From: Pithys albifrons albifrons
Taxonomy: Eukaryota > Chordata > Aves > Passeriformes > Thamnophilidae
Length of the DNA stretch: 64,000 nucleotides
Direction of reading: 5' to 3'
Assembly: GCF_047495875.1 (NCBI RefSeq)
Contig: NC_092497.1
Location: forward strand, 1,469,437-1,533,436
Shown here: piece after piece, positions 10,401 to 24,309 of the stretch
How the letters are laid out: each line of letters opens with the position of its first letter
Position numbering within the stretch: position 1 is the stretch's first letter
Translations under genes and position numbers: made by a program
Notes under the pieces: model-generated
Database searches by the model: none
What the model saw: only the letters and a program-made list of their open reading frames with translations
Told to the model about the DNA's origin: nothing

Positions 10401-13400
10401 GCTCCTTTGGAGGTTCAGCAAGTCCCTCTTTGGGGAGGGGAGGAAAATAAATCTCTTTTTGGGTTGGGGAGGGGAAGCAAAGCAAGACTGTTTGTTCATT
10501 TTAAATCCCCTGTGTGGAGTCAAGCTTTTTACCAAAGAACATTTTCCCTCCAGCATCTTCCTTCATGGACACGTGGCTGGTGGAGACAAGGGCCAAAGAG
10601 AGGAAGGACAGATGGACATGAGATAACAGGGGTGGGTTGGGAGCAGAGCATGGGAGCAATGCAGTCTCTTTGCTGTGACTTCTCAGGGACACCAGGGAGA
10701 TTTCAGAGCTCCCAGACCTTCTCCTTGTTTGGTTAATCCAAACTCCTTGGCATGAAGGTCCCTGGGAAGCTCCTTTCCTGTCTATTAGTAAGGTTGACTT
10801 GAAAAGAGTTTGTCTGAAGGGCAAGGTCGCAAAAACCAGCAAAATGAGACAAAATCTTTTATGTGAGCAACATTATTAACTGAGTACTGGTATGGTGGTG
10901 CTCTGAAAAGCAGAATGAATCCTTGAGGCAGGATGGGAGGCAGAGAACAGCCAGGAACAAGAGTATGTCAGGACAGCTTGCCTCAGAAAACGCAGCTCAG
11001 TATGTTTTCAGAGTTTATTTTGGTGGTTTTTTTCCAACAGTTGAACTTACTGGAGGTGAAACCACTTGTGGCTTCCTGTTTTCAAGATTTGGCTTTTTTT
11101 ATTGTATGTCAAGGATGTTTCTTAGAAGCAGAGTCAAGTCTCCAGCCCACTTCAGCAGGTTTGGTGCTACCACGCAGGTAGCAGGAACACACAGAGATCC
11201 ACTGAAGGTTTTGTCATCCCTTGAAATGAAAGCAGCTGTTCAGGGTAAAGGAGAGGGCAAATAAAAGCAGTGTGAGGCTCATCTTGTCACAGAGTCAAAT
11301 GAAATCTGGCTGTGTGTCTCCTCTTGCTGTAGACACCCCAAGTCCCTCAGCTGGAGGTCACCACTTATTTATGACACTGCAGAAGGCCCTGAGAGCTGGA
11401 ACAGACAAAACAGGAAGCAAAAAAAGCTTTATAAGTGCACCAAGTATTAAAAAATTGCTAAGTGCTGGGCAGTCTTACAGAATTATGGTGCTTTTCCCAT
11501 GAGTGTGTCTATGGGGAATATAAAACCTCAGCATGTCCTGGGCCGGCTCTTTGGCCACTTTTCCCAGAAGTGTCTCTGCAGAGGGAAATCAATCCTGTGG
11601 TTTCCCCCCAGTCCTAAGTTATAAACACTATTGATACAATCATTCAAAATATGACAGACAGGTCACGGAATTACAGAATGGGTTGGGTTGGAAGGGACCA
11701 TAAAGACTATCTGCTTTCCAAGCCCCTGCCATGGGCAGGGACAACTTCCACCAGCCCAGGTTGATCCCAGCCATGTCCAGCCTGGTCTTGGACACTTCCA
11801 ACGATCCAGGGACAGCCACACCTTTTCTGCCCAACCTGTGCCAGGGCCTGCCCACCCTCACAGGGAAGAATTTCTTCCTAACACCTGATCTAACCCTGCC
11901 CTCTGGCACTGGGAAGCCATTCCACCTTTGCCTCCCCTTTGATTATGTTCCAGAACGCTGAAGTTTCCAAGAATTAGTGTGTTTTTTGCCACTTCAGGGT
12001 GTTGCTCCTAACAGACCATCTGTACAAACTTTGATGGAGCTGAGAGAAGCACAGTGTGTCAGGGCATTCTTGGCCCTGGGTTGGTTTAGCGGCAGCATTA
12101 TCTGCAACCAGGATTTCAGAGAAATGTGACGATGGGAATACACAGGCAAAAGTTGTTGCTGCACTTAGAGAGGAGCCCCTGCATCCAGTGCCACAGAGCT
12201 GAAAATACATGTAGTGAATGAAGTCTTACAAATGGAATTATATCTTTCCCTGCCCTGATGGGTTCTGTAGGAGTTTTGCTGCTCTTTTAGACCGATGCTG
12301 GGTTATGTCCTTAAGAGCCTGTAAAGGAAGGAGAAGAATGTGTTGGTCTCTTCCTCACTTCCCCCCATCATCTGCCAAACTCATCCCAAAACACCTTCTC
12401 CCATTGCAATGACATCACAATGTGCTGTAAGTGACCTTCTTCCCTAAACATCTAGAGATAAACTTAGCTTTTTAGTTCCTTTCATCCAGAAGGGAAACTT
12501 CTCCTTTTTATGAGCTCTATAACTGAACTCCGGAGGTCAGTACCTATGAGTGTATTTGTGTCATGTTTCCTGGAAAGCTTGCTAATTTATAGCACAAGGT
12601 TTCTTCTAGGAGAAACAAAACTGTTCACCTTGTATAAGCCTCTGCAAAGCACTCAGAGCTGTAAGTGCTGATAGAGCCTTGTTACACCAGTTTACATTCT
12701 GCAGATGGCTGATTTATGGAGGTGGTAAGTTGGTGAGGTTTTTTTCCCTGTTCTAGATGCAAAGCAATTTCCTGAGCAAGCCTGAGGTTGAGTGTCTGTC
12801 ACGTGTAGCTTGCAAGAGATTTTTTTTCTCTAAGAAATCTCCAAAATGAAAGAATTGAAAGCCCTACCTGTATGAAATTGGTACAAATTCATGTTTGCAG
12901 TGAGCAGAAGCTCTCCCCAGGCTGTGGCTGGGATGAAGATGCTGAGAGGGACAGAGTGGCTTCCTCCTGGTTCCCGGTGAGCAAAGGACCTTCAGTGCAG
13001 AAACACTTCACCAAAAACAATGAACTTAACAACTAAGGGCTTTCAACAAATAATTTTCCTTTCACAATAAGCTGCTCATGTGGAAGTAGAGGTGTGCAAG
13101 CAGCACTGGATGAGAAATGCCACTGGTGCTTGGTCTGTGGAGGTTTTTATGAACAACAAGAGCAGGTCCCTGTGTCAGAACACAGCTGAATGCACTCGAG
13201 AATGCCTTTATTTATCCTTTGTACTGCTCAGCAGCAGTAAACACCATCTCCTCTTCATGAAAAATGTCTTGTCCATGTTCATATCCATAATAACATCTCC
13301 ATTTCCAAGTGTCTCTTTCAAATCTCATCTGCTTGAAGTGCCACAACCAGAGGAAAAGGATCTGGGGGTATATCAGAAGTGGAGCTGACCTTCATTGCAA

Positions 13401-15004
13401 ACACCAAACCTCCCTGGGTGAAGCAATGAGAGGTGTCCATGCCTTTGCTTCTTGGGAGCTTCAAGTATCCCATTTATTTGAGTTACCCTTGTCATTCTGC
13501 CTCCAAAATCCAAATGGATTTTGTGTAAGGCACAGAAGGAGTTTAACAGATATTTCACCTTGTGCTCAGGGCCTGTCAGGAGCTTTTACACCTGCTGTTC
13601 AAGGGGGATTGGAGTAACTGGGGTAAGCACAAGCTTTGAGGGAGAAAAGAGTTTTGATGCCACATCTTACCTTCCAGCAGATCCTCTACCCCCAGAAAAT
13701 CAGGGAGAAAAAATCCCTGGACCACTAAACAACAGAAACAGCTCAACTTTTCCTGTAGTGGATCACTAAACAGAGCAATCCTGTGCTGTGGTTTCCTGCT
13801 CTGATTCTGTTTCCCTCTTCCTATGTACATCAGCAGATGGATTAGCTGGATTCAAATGTCCACCTGGCTGAGATCCTTCATAATGAGTCAGTGGCACTTC
13901 CCAGCTGTGCACAGGTCCCTGCATGTGTCTGCAAGTCTGAAAGCAGAAGCTCTGCAGGTATTTTCGGCTCTTCTAAGGAACGGAAACACAAAAAGCTCTT
14001 TGTCAGCAAATGACAACAGGAACACCAGAGAGGTAGGAAGGAGGAAGAAAATGTGATGGTTCTTTCACGGAAAGACAAATTCCAGGAAATAGAAATAAAA
14101 CAACAAAAAATTGACTTCAAAGTCAATACCCCAAATAAAAGAAGCCTGTACTGGGGAGTTAAGGTTCTCCCTCTCTCCATCCAAAAGGTGGTTTGAAACT
14201 TAAAAAAAAAAACCTACACATCTTCCCCAGTGAGAGGGAGAATAATCCTGGCCAGTTCTGCCCATCTACTTCCCAGTAATATGCACTATTTTGGCCTCCC
14301 TTAGGTACAAGCTGCAGCATGCAGATTACAGGCACAGCTGTCTGCAAACAGTTGATACAGGGGACAAAGCTGGTAAAATCTGGAGGTGTACCATGTCTGC
14401 AGCTTCAGTTCTGTACTGCTGCACACATACTGCTATGGAAAATGCAGGGAGAACTCCAAGTTTAGGGCCATCTTTATATACATTTCTCTGTGTGCAGCAT
14501 GAACTTGTGGCTACGTGATGCTCAAAGATGTACTGGTGATGTGAACAGTGTAAGAGCTGCACTGAAAATTGTTTTGGAAACATTCTGGGAAGGAAATGCT
14601 CTGAAAAAGAATAAATAATTCCATCACTGCTGACATTGAGAAGGGAAACAAAACTGGCAATGAAAATAGTAATGTAGATAAAAGTGACTCCTTGAAGACA
14701 CATCTGTGGATAGAGTAGTTTCTTGGTGGACTCCTGTCACATGGTGATGCAGATCCTCTCTGCAGGCAGTAGAGGCAGAGGGACTCTTCAGGAGTGTTCA
14801 TTCTTCCCTTAAACAATGATAAACATGAGATCAATCACCTTCTAAGGTGCCCATTATCTCAGCTGACTGTAACAAGGCTCTTGCTGAAGCTTGGATGTCA
14901 AAAGTCTTAGCAGCCTAAAGGCTGAGAGGAGCCTTCTGTGTCCAGGTTGGATCATCCAGCTGGCCCTTCTCTCCCTGTACTGCTCCAGGTCTGTGGAGAT
15001 CTCT
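10401..15004. other. Unique non-coding sequence (one CR1 inside)
   Basis: Apart from the CR1 at 11666-11935, I see only short chance frames and no splice-flanked conserved peptide. Confidence 0.45.
11666..11935 (-). mobile_element. CR1 3' fragment
   Basis: ACAGAATGGGTTGGGTTGGA, TGCCATGGGCAGGGACAACT, CTGCCCAACCTGTGCCAGGG, GCCCTCTGGCACTGGGAAGC. Confidence 0.85.
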
Positions 15005-15332
15005 TAGAATCATAGAGTCATTTATGTTTGAAAAGCCCTCTCAGAGCACCAGGTCAAACTATTGCCAGCACTGCCAAGGCCACCACTGACCCATGTCCCC
15101 AAGTGCCACATTCACATGGCTTTTAAATCCCTCCAGGGATGGGGACTCCACCCCTGCCCTGGGCAGCTGTGCCAGGGACGGACAGCCCTTTCCATGAAGA
15201 AATTTTCTGAATATCCAATCTAAACCTTTCCCTGGTACAACTTGAGGCCGTTCCTCTTGTTGTTGTCACTTGTTACCTGGGGGAAGAGACAGTCCCTCAC
15301 CTGGCTACACCTGTCAGGGTGCTGTAGGGAGG
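15005..15332 (-). mobile_element. CR1 3' fragment, older subfamily
   Basis: AGAATCATAGAGTCATTTAT, then GATGGGGACTCCACCCCTGC, TTTCTGAATATCCAATCTAA and GAGGCCGTTCCTCTTG, the classical CR1 pattern in reverse. Confidence 0.85.
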
Positions 15333-16017
15333 GAGAAGGTTTTCTCGCTGTGATGGCACCTGAGAGAACTATGTGAGTGCAGACCCTTCTCCTTTAACAG
15401 GCTCTACCCGGGCAGTGTTTGCTGCAGCTGCCTCCTGGATACTTCAGTGGCTCGGGTTTCAAGCCTTTTGTCTGCTCCAAATCACATTGTTCTCCCATTC
15501 ATGCTCTCTAGCTCACGGGAGACATCCTCCTCAGGTTTTGGCAGCGCATCTTGTGGGCGCTGTGACTTGGCTGGTGCTTCCTGTGCTGTTTTAGCTCCCA
15601 GGGGGCAGAGCCTGAAAGCCTGTGGGATGTCAGAGCAGGGTGGTGTGGGCTCCACGTGCTTCGTGGATGATCCTGTGGGTGATGGATGGTGTCAGACCAA
15701 CAGGCTACAAGTAACTGGAGGCTCTGAATTACTATGTCATGTTGTGAAGACAGGAAGGGGAGAGGTCAGTTTAATTACTCTGAAAATATGAGTTACTTCA
15801 TAATCTTCCTGTCACATCTGGGAACTGGATCTGGATAAAGCCTATTCATCTGGATTTTTCAAGCATGGGAAGAACAGGTCCCTGAATGCCCTCCAGCCAT
15901 TTATTTTGAGTAGTCTCCAGCTCCTCTTCTCACTCTAGAAGTTTCTGTAATGTTTAATGCCTTACTGCACTAGGAAGCACCTTCTCTTCCTTGGAGACTG
16001 GGTTTTTACAGGGGAAG

Positions 16018-16272
16018 ATACTGACAGGGCAAGGAGGAACATTTTTAAACTAAGAAGGGGAATTTCCAGGAGGAAATTCCTGGCTGTGAGGGTGGACAGG
16101 TCCTGGCATAGGTTGCCCAGGGGAGCTGTGTCTGCCTCTGGATCCCTGGAAGTGTGGAAGGCCAGGAAGGGCAGGGCTTGGAGTAACCTGGACTAGTAGA
16201 AGATGTCCCTGCAAAGGGATGGAACAAGATGAGCTTTAAGGTCCTTTCCAACCCAAACCATCTGGAAATTCT
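16018..16272 (+). mobile_element. CR1 3' fragment
   Basis: GGAAATTCCTGGCTGTGAGG, CTGGATCCCTGGAAGTGTGG, GATGAGCTTTAAGGTCCTTT, CCAACCCAAACCATCTGG. Confidence 0.85.
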
Positions 16273-19007
16273 GCTACTCACCCTGAAATGTCCTCAAATA
16301 TCTCCTCTACAAGCAGGAGCCATGACTTTATGGTGATCTTTGGTTCATCTTTTCTCTTTCAGACACCATAATTACGCTAATAACAGGTCAGTCTGGGTCT
16401 GAGCACTGGTCCCTGCTAGTCATGGCAAAATATGGTTGTGTGTTTGGGGTGGGAGCAGAGGACAATTCTTTGTGACTCAGCCCTGGTCAGGAAGTTTGCT
16501 GGAAGACTTTCATGTTGGAACCACTTTTGTCAAAGCATGACAGAGACCTGTAATGTACCAGTGAGTAATTTGGTTAAATAGGCAAGAAGTTCCTCCTGCT
16601 GTTCTGACTGGAATGCAGGATTTTCCTGCCCCAGCCCCCTGTTAAACAGGTGCTTTGTATCATTTGGAAATAGCTGCATTTCAGCACGAGGATCAAGTGG
16701 ATTTCACGGGGAGGCTGGGATTTGCTTTCAAGCCTGGCTCATGTGACGTGAAAAGCCGCTGTACATGTAATAAGCACTAATATTATTAAAGTGTGCTTCA
16801 GGGTGGGCACTCTGACAAAAAATACCACTTCATCACAAATGCAAAAGAGAAGGGTGAGGATTTTCTCAGTTTTGAGGGGGATTTTTTACATTTTGTCATT
16901 GTTCCAAACCACGGTGCGTTAGGTCTAACCCACAGTAATAAAAAATAGATTATGTCATGGATGGAGCAGGACAGGAAGCTCATTACCACTCTTTGCTGAT
17001 AACAGAACAAGCAGCCCTTGCATCTCAGCATGTCAGAGGAACAGGCTGCACTCCCTCCTTTGCTTGGGTCAAGTTAAAGCAGGAATCTTGGCTGTGCATG
17101 TGAAAATGGGATGCCATGATATTTTTTTGCTTTGTTTCTCAGTTATTTATAACTCCACCTGCAAAATATTCCCAAACTGACATATATTTTTTCCAGCAGT
17201 GTCCTGATACAGTAAAATAGGACCATGAGTCCCCAAAAAAGTAAAAGGTATGGTGTGCTCACCCTCTTGTCTCTTCTCTCTCCCCACTTTTTTTCTCTCC
17301 GTGTGTTTGGTTTTGTTTGGGGGTTTTGGGGATTTATTTTTTTTTTTTTGTGAAAAAGAGGAAGAAAAATGAAATCAGGATAAAGACAAGTTTTTACATC
17401 ATGAGTGTTGTCTGTGCTAAGAAAAAGAGTCTGAAATGACACAATGTGTAATTCCTCCACTTAGCCCTTATTATTTTCTTTCCTTTGCATCAGCTCAGCC
17501 ATGGCAACATCCCTTGAAGCCTCGAGGGGCACACTGGGTGAATGCACAATGAGAGGAGGGTGTCACTCCCAGCATTACGTGGGCTTGTGGCACCTCTCCC
17601 AACATCATGCAACAACTGCAACAAATCCTTCATCTCCTGTGCATCACACCAGCATGTTCAAAGGATTTAATTAACTGTGAAGGTAGCACATTTTTTGATA
17701 AATCAATCTGAAGGCAGTTTGAGGTGCTGCTGTCTGATGCTTCAGTTTCCCAAACACACCTTCCCAGGTTTTGTAACTGCAATCCCTGAAAGATCCCCAG
17801 AGACTACAGAAACTGGGCACACACACACAAAAACAATGGAAGCAGCTCTTCCTCTCTCAGCTGCTTAGATTTTCCTTTCTCCCAGCTGTGTTACTTTTCA
17901 GAAAACCAAAACCTGATGTCAGCTGGACTGTATTCTGTGCTTAAATCCAAAAATTACTGTAACAGGCACGTGGAAACAGTAGTACAATTTCAGACTGATA
18001 TGTTGAACAATTAACCAAACGAGCACAGATTTTTATAAGTAAACTTCTACATATCCCCACATTTTTTATTATTTTGACTACTCTGTAATTTTCTTCCTCA
18101 AGGATTATCCTTAAACTAATTTTCTCTGAAGATATTTCGTGCTTTAAGAGGTGCTGTTGCTACAATATTGGTAGTGATGGGTTTGCAAAGAGGGAGTGTT
18201 GTGCATAATGGAGATGTCTCTGTGTGCAGGCTTGGGAATGTGATCCACTAAAAATAAGGGGCTAAATGCACTGTGGAACTTGGGGACAGGAGGACCAGGG
18301 AGCCACTTCCCCTTTTCTCCACATGCAGGAAGGGATGAACCCTCCAGGAGAGAGATTAAGATGAGGGAGATTTGGAGCAGTTGGATCACCCTTCCAAGCT
18401 GAAGTCTGGCCCTTCTGCACATGGAGAAGAAGCAATAGGACCTCAGGTGCTTGAGATTTCAGTCAAACCAAACTCTTTCCTGTCTGAGTGATCCCCAGAT
18501 GTTCCCTGGAAAATCCTCCGTGCTCCTTTTTGCACCAGAGATTCATGGCCAGGTTGCACACACCCACGTTTGCCAGGACTCCACAGTCCATGCGCCAGTG
18601 ATGAGTAACAACAAATTTCCCATATATTTTGTGAATGACACGGATACTTGCAGGTAAAAGGACTGGGTAAGGAATAGCTCCAAACCCCGCTCGTTTCCTA
18701 AGGACTTGCCCACCTCCAATATGAAATGAGTTTTCCCTAAAGTACAGGTGCTCTGATGAAACAACACAGGATTGTTGGTCTCCTGTTTCGGTAAAAACAC
18801 CTGGATCCTTGGAGAACAAGGGATGCTGGGAGACTTCCAAGATCTTTGCCCTTCCTCCATGTCCATTTCATCTTTGCAGCTACCAATGCAGGTATAAAAT
18901 AAGGGCAGTTTGTGCTCTAAGTTGTCAATGCTTCAGTGCATTGAATGTCTCCTGCCTATCAGGAGGTATTCAATCCATTTCCTTACCCTTTCCTATGAGA
19001 ATAGGAA

Positions 19008-19402
19008 AGGCTGACGGAACTGGGATTGTTCAGCCAGGAGAAGAGGAATGTCCAGGGTGCCTAATTGTGGCCTTCCAGTACATAATGAGACCCTACAGGA
19101 AAGATGGAGAGAGACAATTTACGAGGGCTCGGAGTGACAGGACACAGGGAATTGTTTCCCAGTGCCAGAGGGCAGGTTTAGGTGGGATGTCAGGAAGGAA
19201 TTGCTGGCTGGGAGGGTGGGCAGGCCCTGGCACAGATTGGGCAGAGACACTGTGGCTGCCCTTGGATCCCGGAAAGTGTCCAAGGCCAGATTGGACATAT
19301 CTTTGACCAACCTGGGCTAGTGGAAGGTGTCCCTGCCCATGGCAGGGGGCTGGAATGAGATGAGTTTTGAGGTCCCTTCCAGCCCAACCCATTCTGTGAT
19401 CT
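19008..19402 (+). mobile_element. CR1 3' part
   Basis: TGTTCAGCCAGGAGAAGAGG, GACAGGACACAGGGAATTGT, GGAAGGAATTGCTGGCTGGG and a CCAACCCATTCTGTGAT tail. Confidence 0.88.
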
Positions 19403-19451
19403 GCTGCCAGACAGTCACTAGGAAGGACATTCCCAAGCCAGTAGAAATCCT

Positions 19452-19511
19452 GTGCATGGGCTATGGGTACAACCTTCCCCCGTGCATGGACCGTGGGTAC
19501 AACCTTGCCCT
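19452..19511. repeat. Two tandem 30-bp copies
   Basis: GTGCATGG, then ATGGGTACAACCTT or GTGGGTACAACCTT, repeated once with a 30-base shift directly downstream of the CR1 end. Confidence 0.6.
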
Positions 19512-20931
19512 GAGGCACAGCTCTCTCAGCCATGTGGATAACTTTGCAGGGAGGCTGTGGAAGAGATCAGAGAAGCCCCCTCTCCCCTGGGAGGTGTTAG
19601 ACCTCAGGCCAACCTAGAAAACACAATTTATTGTTTCCAGAGAGAATCCCCAGCATCCAAACTGTGGGTCCAGGTCTGCTTTGAGCATCTCTCAGACCTG
19701 GGAATGCCACTTTTTTCCTGGAGCAGGAGATCCACTCACACAATTGGGTTATACTCTGGTCATGTTTTTCATGATTTCTTTCTGTCCTTTTTATCCTTTA
19801 CAGTCAAGATGGCCAGAGGTTTTGTTTATTTATTTAACAAAAGCTGAGTTTCTCACAAACACAAGAAATTGGGCTCCAGAAAATCACCACAACAAATTGC
19901 AATAATTATGAAAGAAACTCCATGATCTGGTAACAGTACAATTATATACAGGATTTTCTGAATTTAACAACTAGGGTCTTTAGAAAAACACATTAATTAA
20001 GAAATACTGTGCATTAGAACCAAGTTTAAATCCAATGCAAAGCCAAATAGTTGTGCAGCAAACCTCTTAAATACCATCATTCTTGTCTTTCAGCTTCACC
20101 CCATGAAAATCCACCTCAACCCTCTTCCTCTGCATAATTAATTTTTCATAGCAGATATTTTGATTTCACAAGGAAGAAACTACAAAATGAAGGAAGAGTA
20201 ACCCAAAATCCTGGTCGTGCCTTGCTTGAGTCAACAAGCAGCAGATCCACCTTTGAGATGGTTGTTGGTACTTGTGACATCAATTCCCATTTTCATGAGA
20301 ATCAGCCAAAGTGAACCCATTCTGCCTTTTGACATCCCATGGCTTTTGCCAGACTTCACCACTGGCTTCATCAGCTTCAAACATTCTGAAATGGGCCACG
20401 AGGCATCTGCTCATGCTGGGCTTTGAGTTCCCACCATGCTCCCTGCAGTCCTCAGAGCTGCTGGGTTAAATGTCCATGGCTGTTCTGTATCTTGGGAGAC
20501 AAGAAGCCTTTGTGGTGGCTTCAAACCTTTAACTCTTTTTGGACACTCAAAATGATGATGAAAAAGCTTGGCATGGAAAGAAATGCCTTCAGTGTGGATA
20601 TCAACTTTAGAGCAGAGCTTTGTAGCTGCTGGCAGCCTAAGGGAAACAAGAAAACTGCATTAAAATAATGAAAGGTGGTGTAACTATGCCCAGGAATAAA
20701 GGTTTACTGTTGGCATCTCCATATCATTAGAAGTTGCATCTGTAAATACTCAGGTGCAACTGAGGCATTGCACAGCATTAAAAAGGGTATTTCAGATCCC
20801 ATTTTTATGTCCAAACTGCCTATTTGGCATCCACACTCTTACACAAGAGTGTGACTCTTACCCAGAAAAGAGTGCAGTAAATTAAATCACCAGGTAGAAT
20901 CTTCAAGAAAAGGTGTCAAGGAGGCCTTTTT

Positions 20932-20992
20932 TATCATGGAATCATCTGAGTCGGGAAAGGACCTTTAAAGGTCATCTCATCCCACCTTTTTT
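20932..20992 (-). mobile_element. Short CR1 3' end
   Basis: TCATGGAATCATCTGAGTCG, GGAAAGGACCTTTAAAGGTC, ATCTCATCCCACC. Confidence 0.7.
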
Positions 20993-23900
20993 CATTCATT
21001 GCCTCATGAAGATGTGAAACAGCATGGACAGGACAACACTGGTCTTAATGGGAGCAGATTGGACAGCATTTTAGAGGCTTTTAAGGCAGCAAAGTCTATC
21101 CAAGCTGCAGGTAACACCTCAGGCTCTGATCCTGCTGTTGTCCTCTTTTTTTGGGGGGCTTTCCTAGAGATCTGCTGTGTCTGAGCACATCCATTTACAG
21201 CAGTGACACAACCACTCTGGTTGTTAAATGCAGCAGTTTCAAACTGGAGGCTGACAACATAAATACCAGCTGTTTGCAACACACCCTGCCCTTCCAGCCT
21301 GCTGTTCACAGCTGCTGCCTCCCTGGTTGTATGGGTCAAAATCCTACATAAAAGTGCCAAATCAGAGACTTAAAAGGCCTTTTCAGCAGGAATATGTCTC
21401 CTTTCTAACCCTCTCCCTGATGTGGGCTGGGAAGACCAATGCAAAGCAGGGAAATAGAAACAATAAAATATGGTAATTGCTCTTTTGCCTACCAGAAAGT
21501 GGAGCTGGGCCTCAAGGGGAAGCAGCATTTGCAGTTCCATCTCAGTGGCACTGCTCCCTTCAATGCTGAAAAAAATGCTATTCCATTACAAATATCAGAG
21601 TATTCAATATGGCATTTAAACTGCCTTTGGATCTGTTACCATTGCCACCAACCCTCCAATAAGCCTGGTGAGTCTAGACCATGAGCTGGTATCTCCCATC
21701 AGGTTGTTTTGTCTAAGCCCAGAGTTTCTTTGCCTTGGGAAATTAAAATAAAATTGCTTGCTTCAAATGACTTTCACTTTTTCAAGGGAATTCCTTGCAC
21801 AAGGACAGTTCTGCAGAGCTCTTGTTGTACATGATGACCCAGACAGCAGGTTGTTTAACCATGAGGAAAACCTTGGTTCTCCCAAAATTTGGGAGGACTT
21901 GCTTTTTGCTAAGTTTTCATGGCAAGTGCAGCACCACAAGTGGAGAAATACTGGCATTTGTAGTCTGGGAGGGATTTTAATAGAAGTAAACATTCACTTT
22001 AAAAAGAACAGACACTCTGAGAGGAAAATAAACTTGCTGGGCTTAAAGAACTCAAAAACAGACAAAGAGGGGGCCCTTGAAACCTGCAGGGTGTCTGTGT
22101 CCCTCACCCTGCCCACAAAAGCTATCCATGTCTCCCTCCCTTTTTATTTGCCCTCCCTCACTCCAAGTTTATATGACCCCAAATACAAGGTAGTTCACAC
22201 CACATTGCCAAGGGCAGCAGTGGATAGGACTGAGCCCAGCTGGGGACCTGCTGTCCAAGGCTGGGCTCAGCAAGGTTTGCTCCCACAGGAACACGTTCTC
22301 AGGACACCCAAGTGACAAGTGACAGCACAAGAGGAAATGTCCTCAAGTTACACCAGATGGGGTTTGGATTTGATATCAAGGAGAAATTCATCATGGGAAG
22401 AGCTGTCCATCCCTGGCACAGCTGCCCAGGGCAGGGGTGGAGTCCCCATTCCTGGAGGGATTTAAAAGCCTTGTGGATGTGGCACTTGGGGACAGGGATT
22501 GATGATGACCTTGGCAGTGCTGAGGAATAGTTGGACTTGATGATCTTGGAGGGCTTCTCCAACCTAAATGATTACACAAAATCACTTCCAATCACAATTT
22601 CAGTAAGTATGGAAACTCCCAAATCCCCAGCCAGCCAATCTGCTGCAGAACATGCCTCCAAGCTCCCAAAGCACATCCCAACCCAGCAAAAGGAGGGATA
22701 TCCTTTTTGACTCAGGCATTAGAACATTCTAAGTGGGGTGAGGGAGCACTGAGCTCAAGTTTTCCTTGCTTAGGTTTGAGCTTTTTCCTCTGCCCTCAGC
22801 CAGTGCCTCCTGTTGGAACAGCTCTCATGTATTTTAATAATTGTGTCAAGCTTGAAGGAGCGATTGCAGCTCAGTGTGCTTTGATATTTCAGATGAGTGG
22901 TCTCTCCACTGCAATACTAAATCCGAGTCAGATCTTGCTTTACCCTCTTTTCATAAAAAAATGCCCCTTACCACTCTGCCTTAGTTCCACATCCCCAGAC
23001 TAAGAGAGTCACTCCAAACCTCATGGACTCTAAGAAGTATTTCACAAAATTCCTTCTTCAGCTGAGCTTACCCCCTAGAGCAAGCATCTTATCCTGGATA
23101 AATGGGAAGGGAAACTCCTTGTCATGACCTGTGACTCTCCGTTACCTGAATTTTGAAATTGAAAAAAGGAAAAGTACTGAGTTGTTTCTTGTCTGACTAC
23201 CTTAGCTCTTCTATTCTAAAATGTTTCTGCTATTTTTGTCTAGTCTTTATCTTGTATTGGATGAGAAAATAGCTGTATCTTTACATTATGAACACTTGAC
23301 TTTGATATTGTTTTTCTGGAAGCCCTTTCAGATCAGGCAATTTATTGCACTGGATGTTGTGCAAACATAAGGGGAAGCATTATCAGGTCTCTTTGAAGAA
23401 CTATTTGGCACAAACAGTGTCCCAGGGGTGACAAAAATGACCTGATTATACATAGGGAAATGTCTGTGTGAATGGACAGACACATCCATCACACATCTAT
23501 TGACTTGGTGTTCCACTTGGACAAATGACCATCTGGAAATAGGATCCTTTGGCTTCACATGGGCCCTTGTGTCCTCCTGCAGGACACCTGCCAAAGGCAC
23601 TTACATCCATTCTAGCTGGTTTAGAGCCTGACATTTGAAGAAGCATTTTTAAGAATAAGTTTGACCTTGAAGTGATTAAAAAACAATAAATAATTGCTGT
23701 GTTTCTGTTGGCACGAAACTCACACTGCGTTGGGGATGTGCAGGATTAGCAGTCCAGCAGAGATTCCCCATTTCTCCTGTTCTTTGATCCCAGTCCTAAT
23801 GCATTTCTGAGGGTCGTGCTGTGGGCAAATGTAAGAGTTTGGCCCCGGTACAAGGGTGACTGGATGGATGGAGATTCCCAGAGCAGCCTCCAAACTGTGT

Positions 23901-24309
23901 GCAGTTCAGCCTCATGCTTGGATGTCATCCACATTAGAAGTAGGAGCCACCCACGGAGATTTGATCTAATTTTAAACTTTCCAGGAGTGTTTGGAGGATT
24001 TGACACAGATTCTCAGCTGGGGGTTGAGGTAGGTGGATGGAATATACAGATGAGCTCCATGGCCAGATAAACAGGATCCTAGCAGGGAAGGCACATCATG
24101 ACATAAACACATATGCTCCTTAACAATCAGATATCCACTGGGTCTTTTTATGTCTGTCTGATCATTTATGCAATCATTGAAACATTCTGAAAAGGCAAAG
24201 GTGGTGAAAAGAGTGTAGCATGATCATCATACCCCGAAGTTACCTGAAGCAGTTTCATAAAGCCAAGGAGAAGTTGGGAAATGCCCAATGGAAACAGGCT
24301 TTTGGTAGG
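20993..24309. other. Unique non-coding sequence (one CR1 inside)
   Basis: A 185-codon plus-strand frame at 21758-22315 shows no domain, and its last codons run into the CR1 at 22312. No gene called. Confidence 0.45.
22312..22575 (+). mobile_element. CR1 3' fragment, older subfamily
   Basis: GGCACAGCTGCCCAGGGCAG, GGTGGAGTCCCCATTCCTGG, GTTGGACTTGATGATCTTGG, CTTCTCCAACCTAAATGATT. Confidence 0.9.

Larger units (their letters stand above)
15333..20931. other. Unique non-coding sequence (two CR1 copies inside)
   Basis: Outside the CR1 copies at 16018 and 19008 nothing coding is recognised. 17280-17350 holds a short T- and G/T-rich patch. Confidence 0.45.
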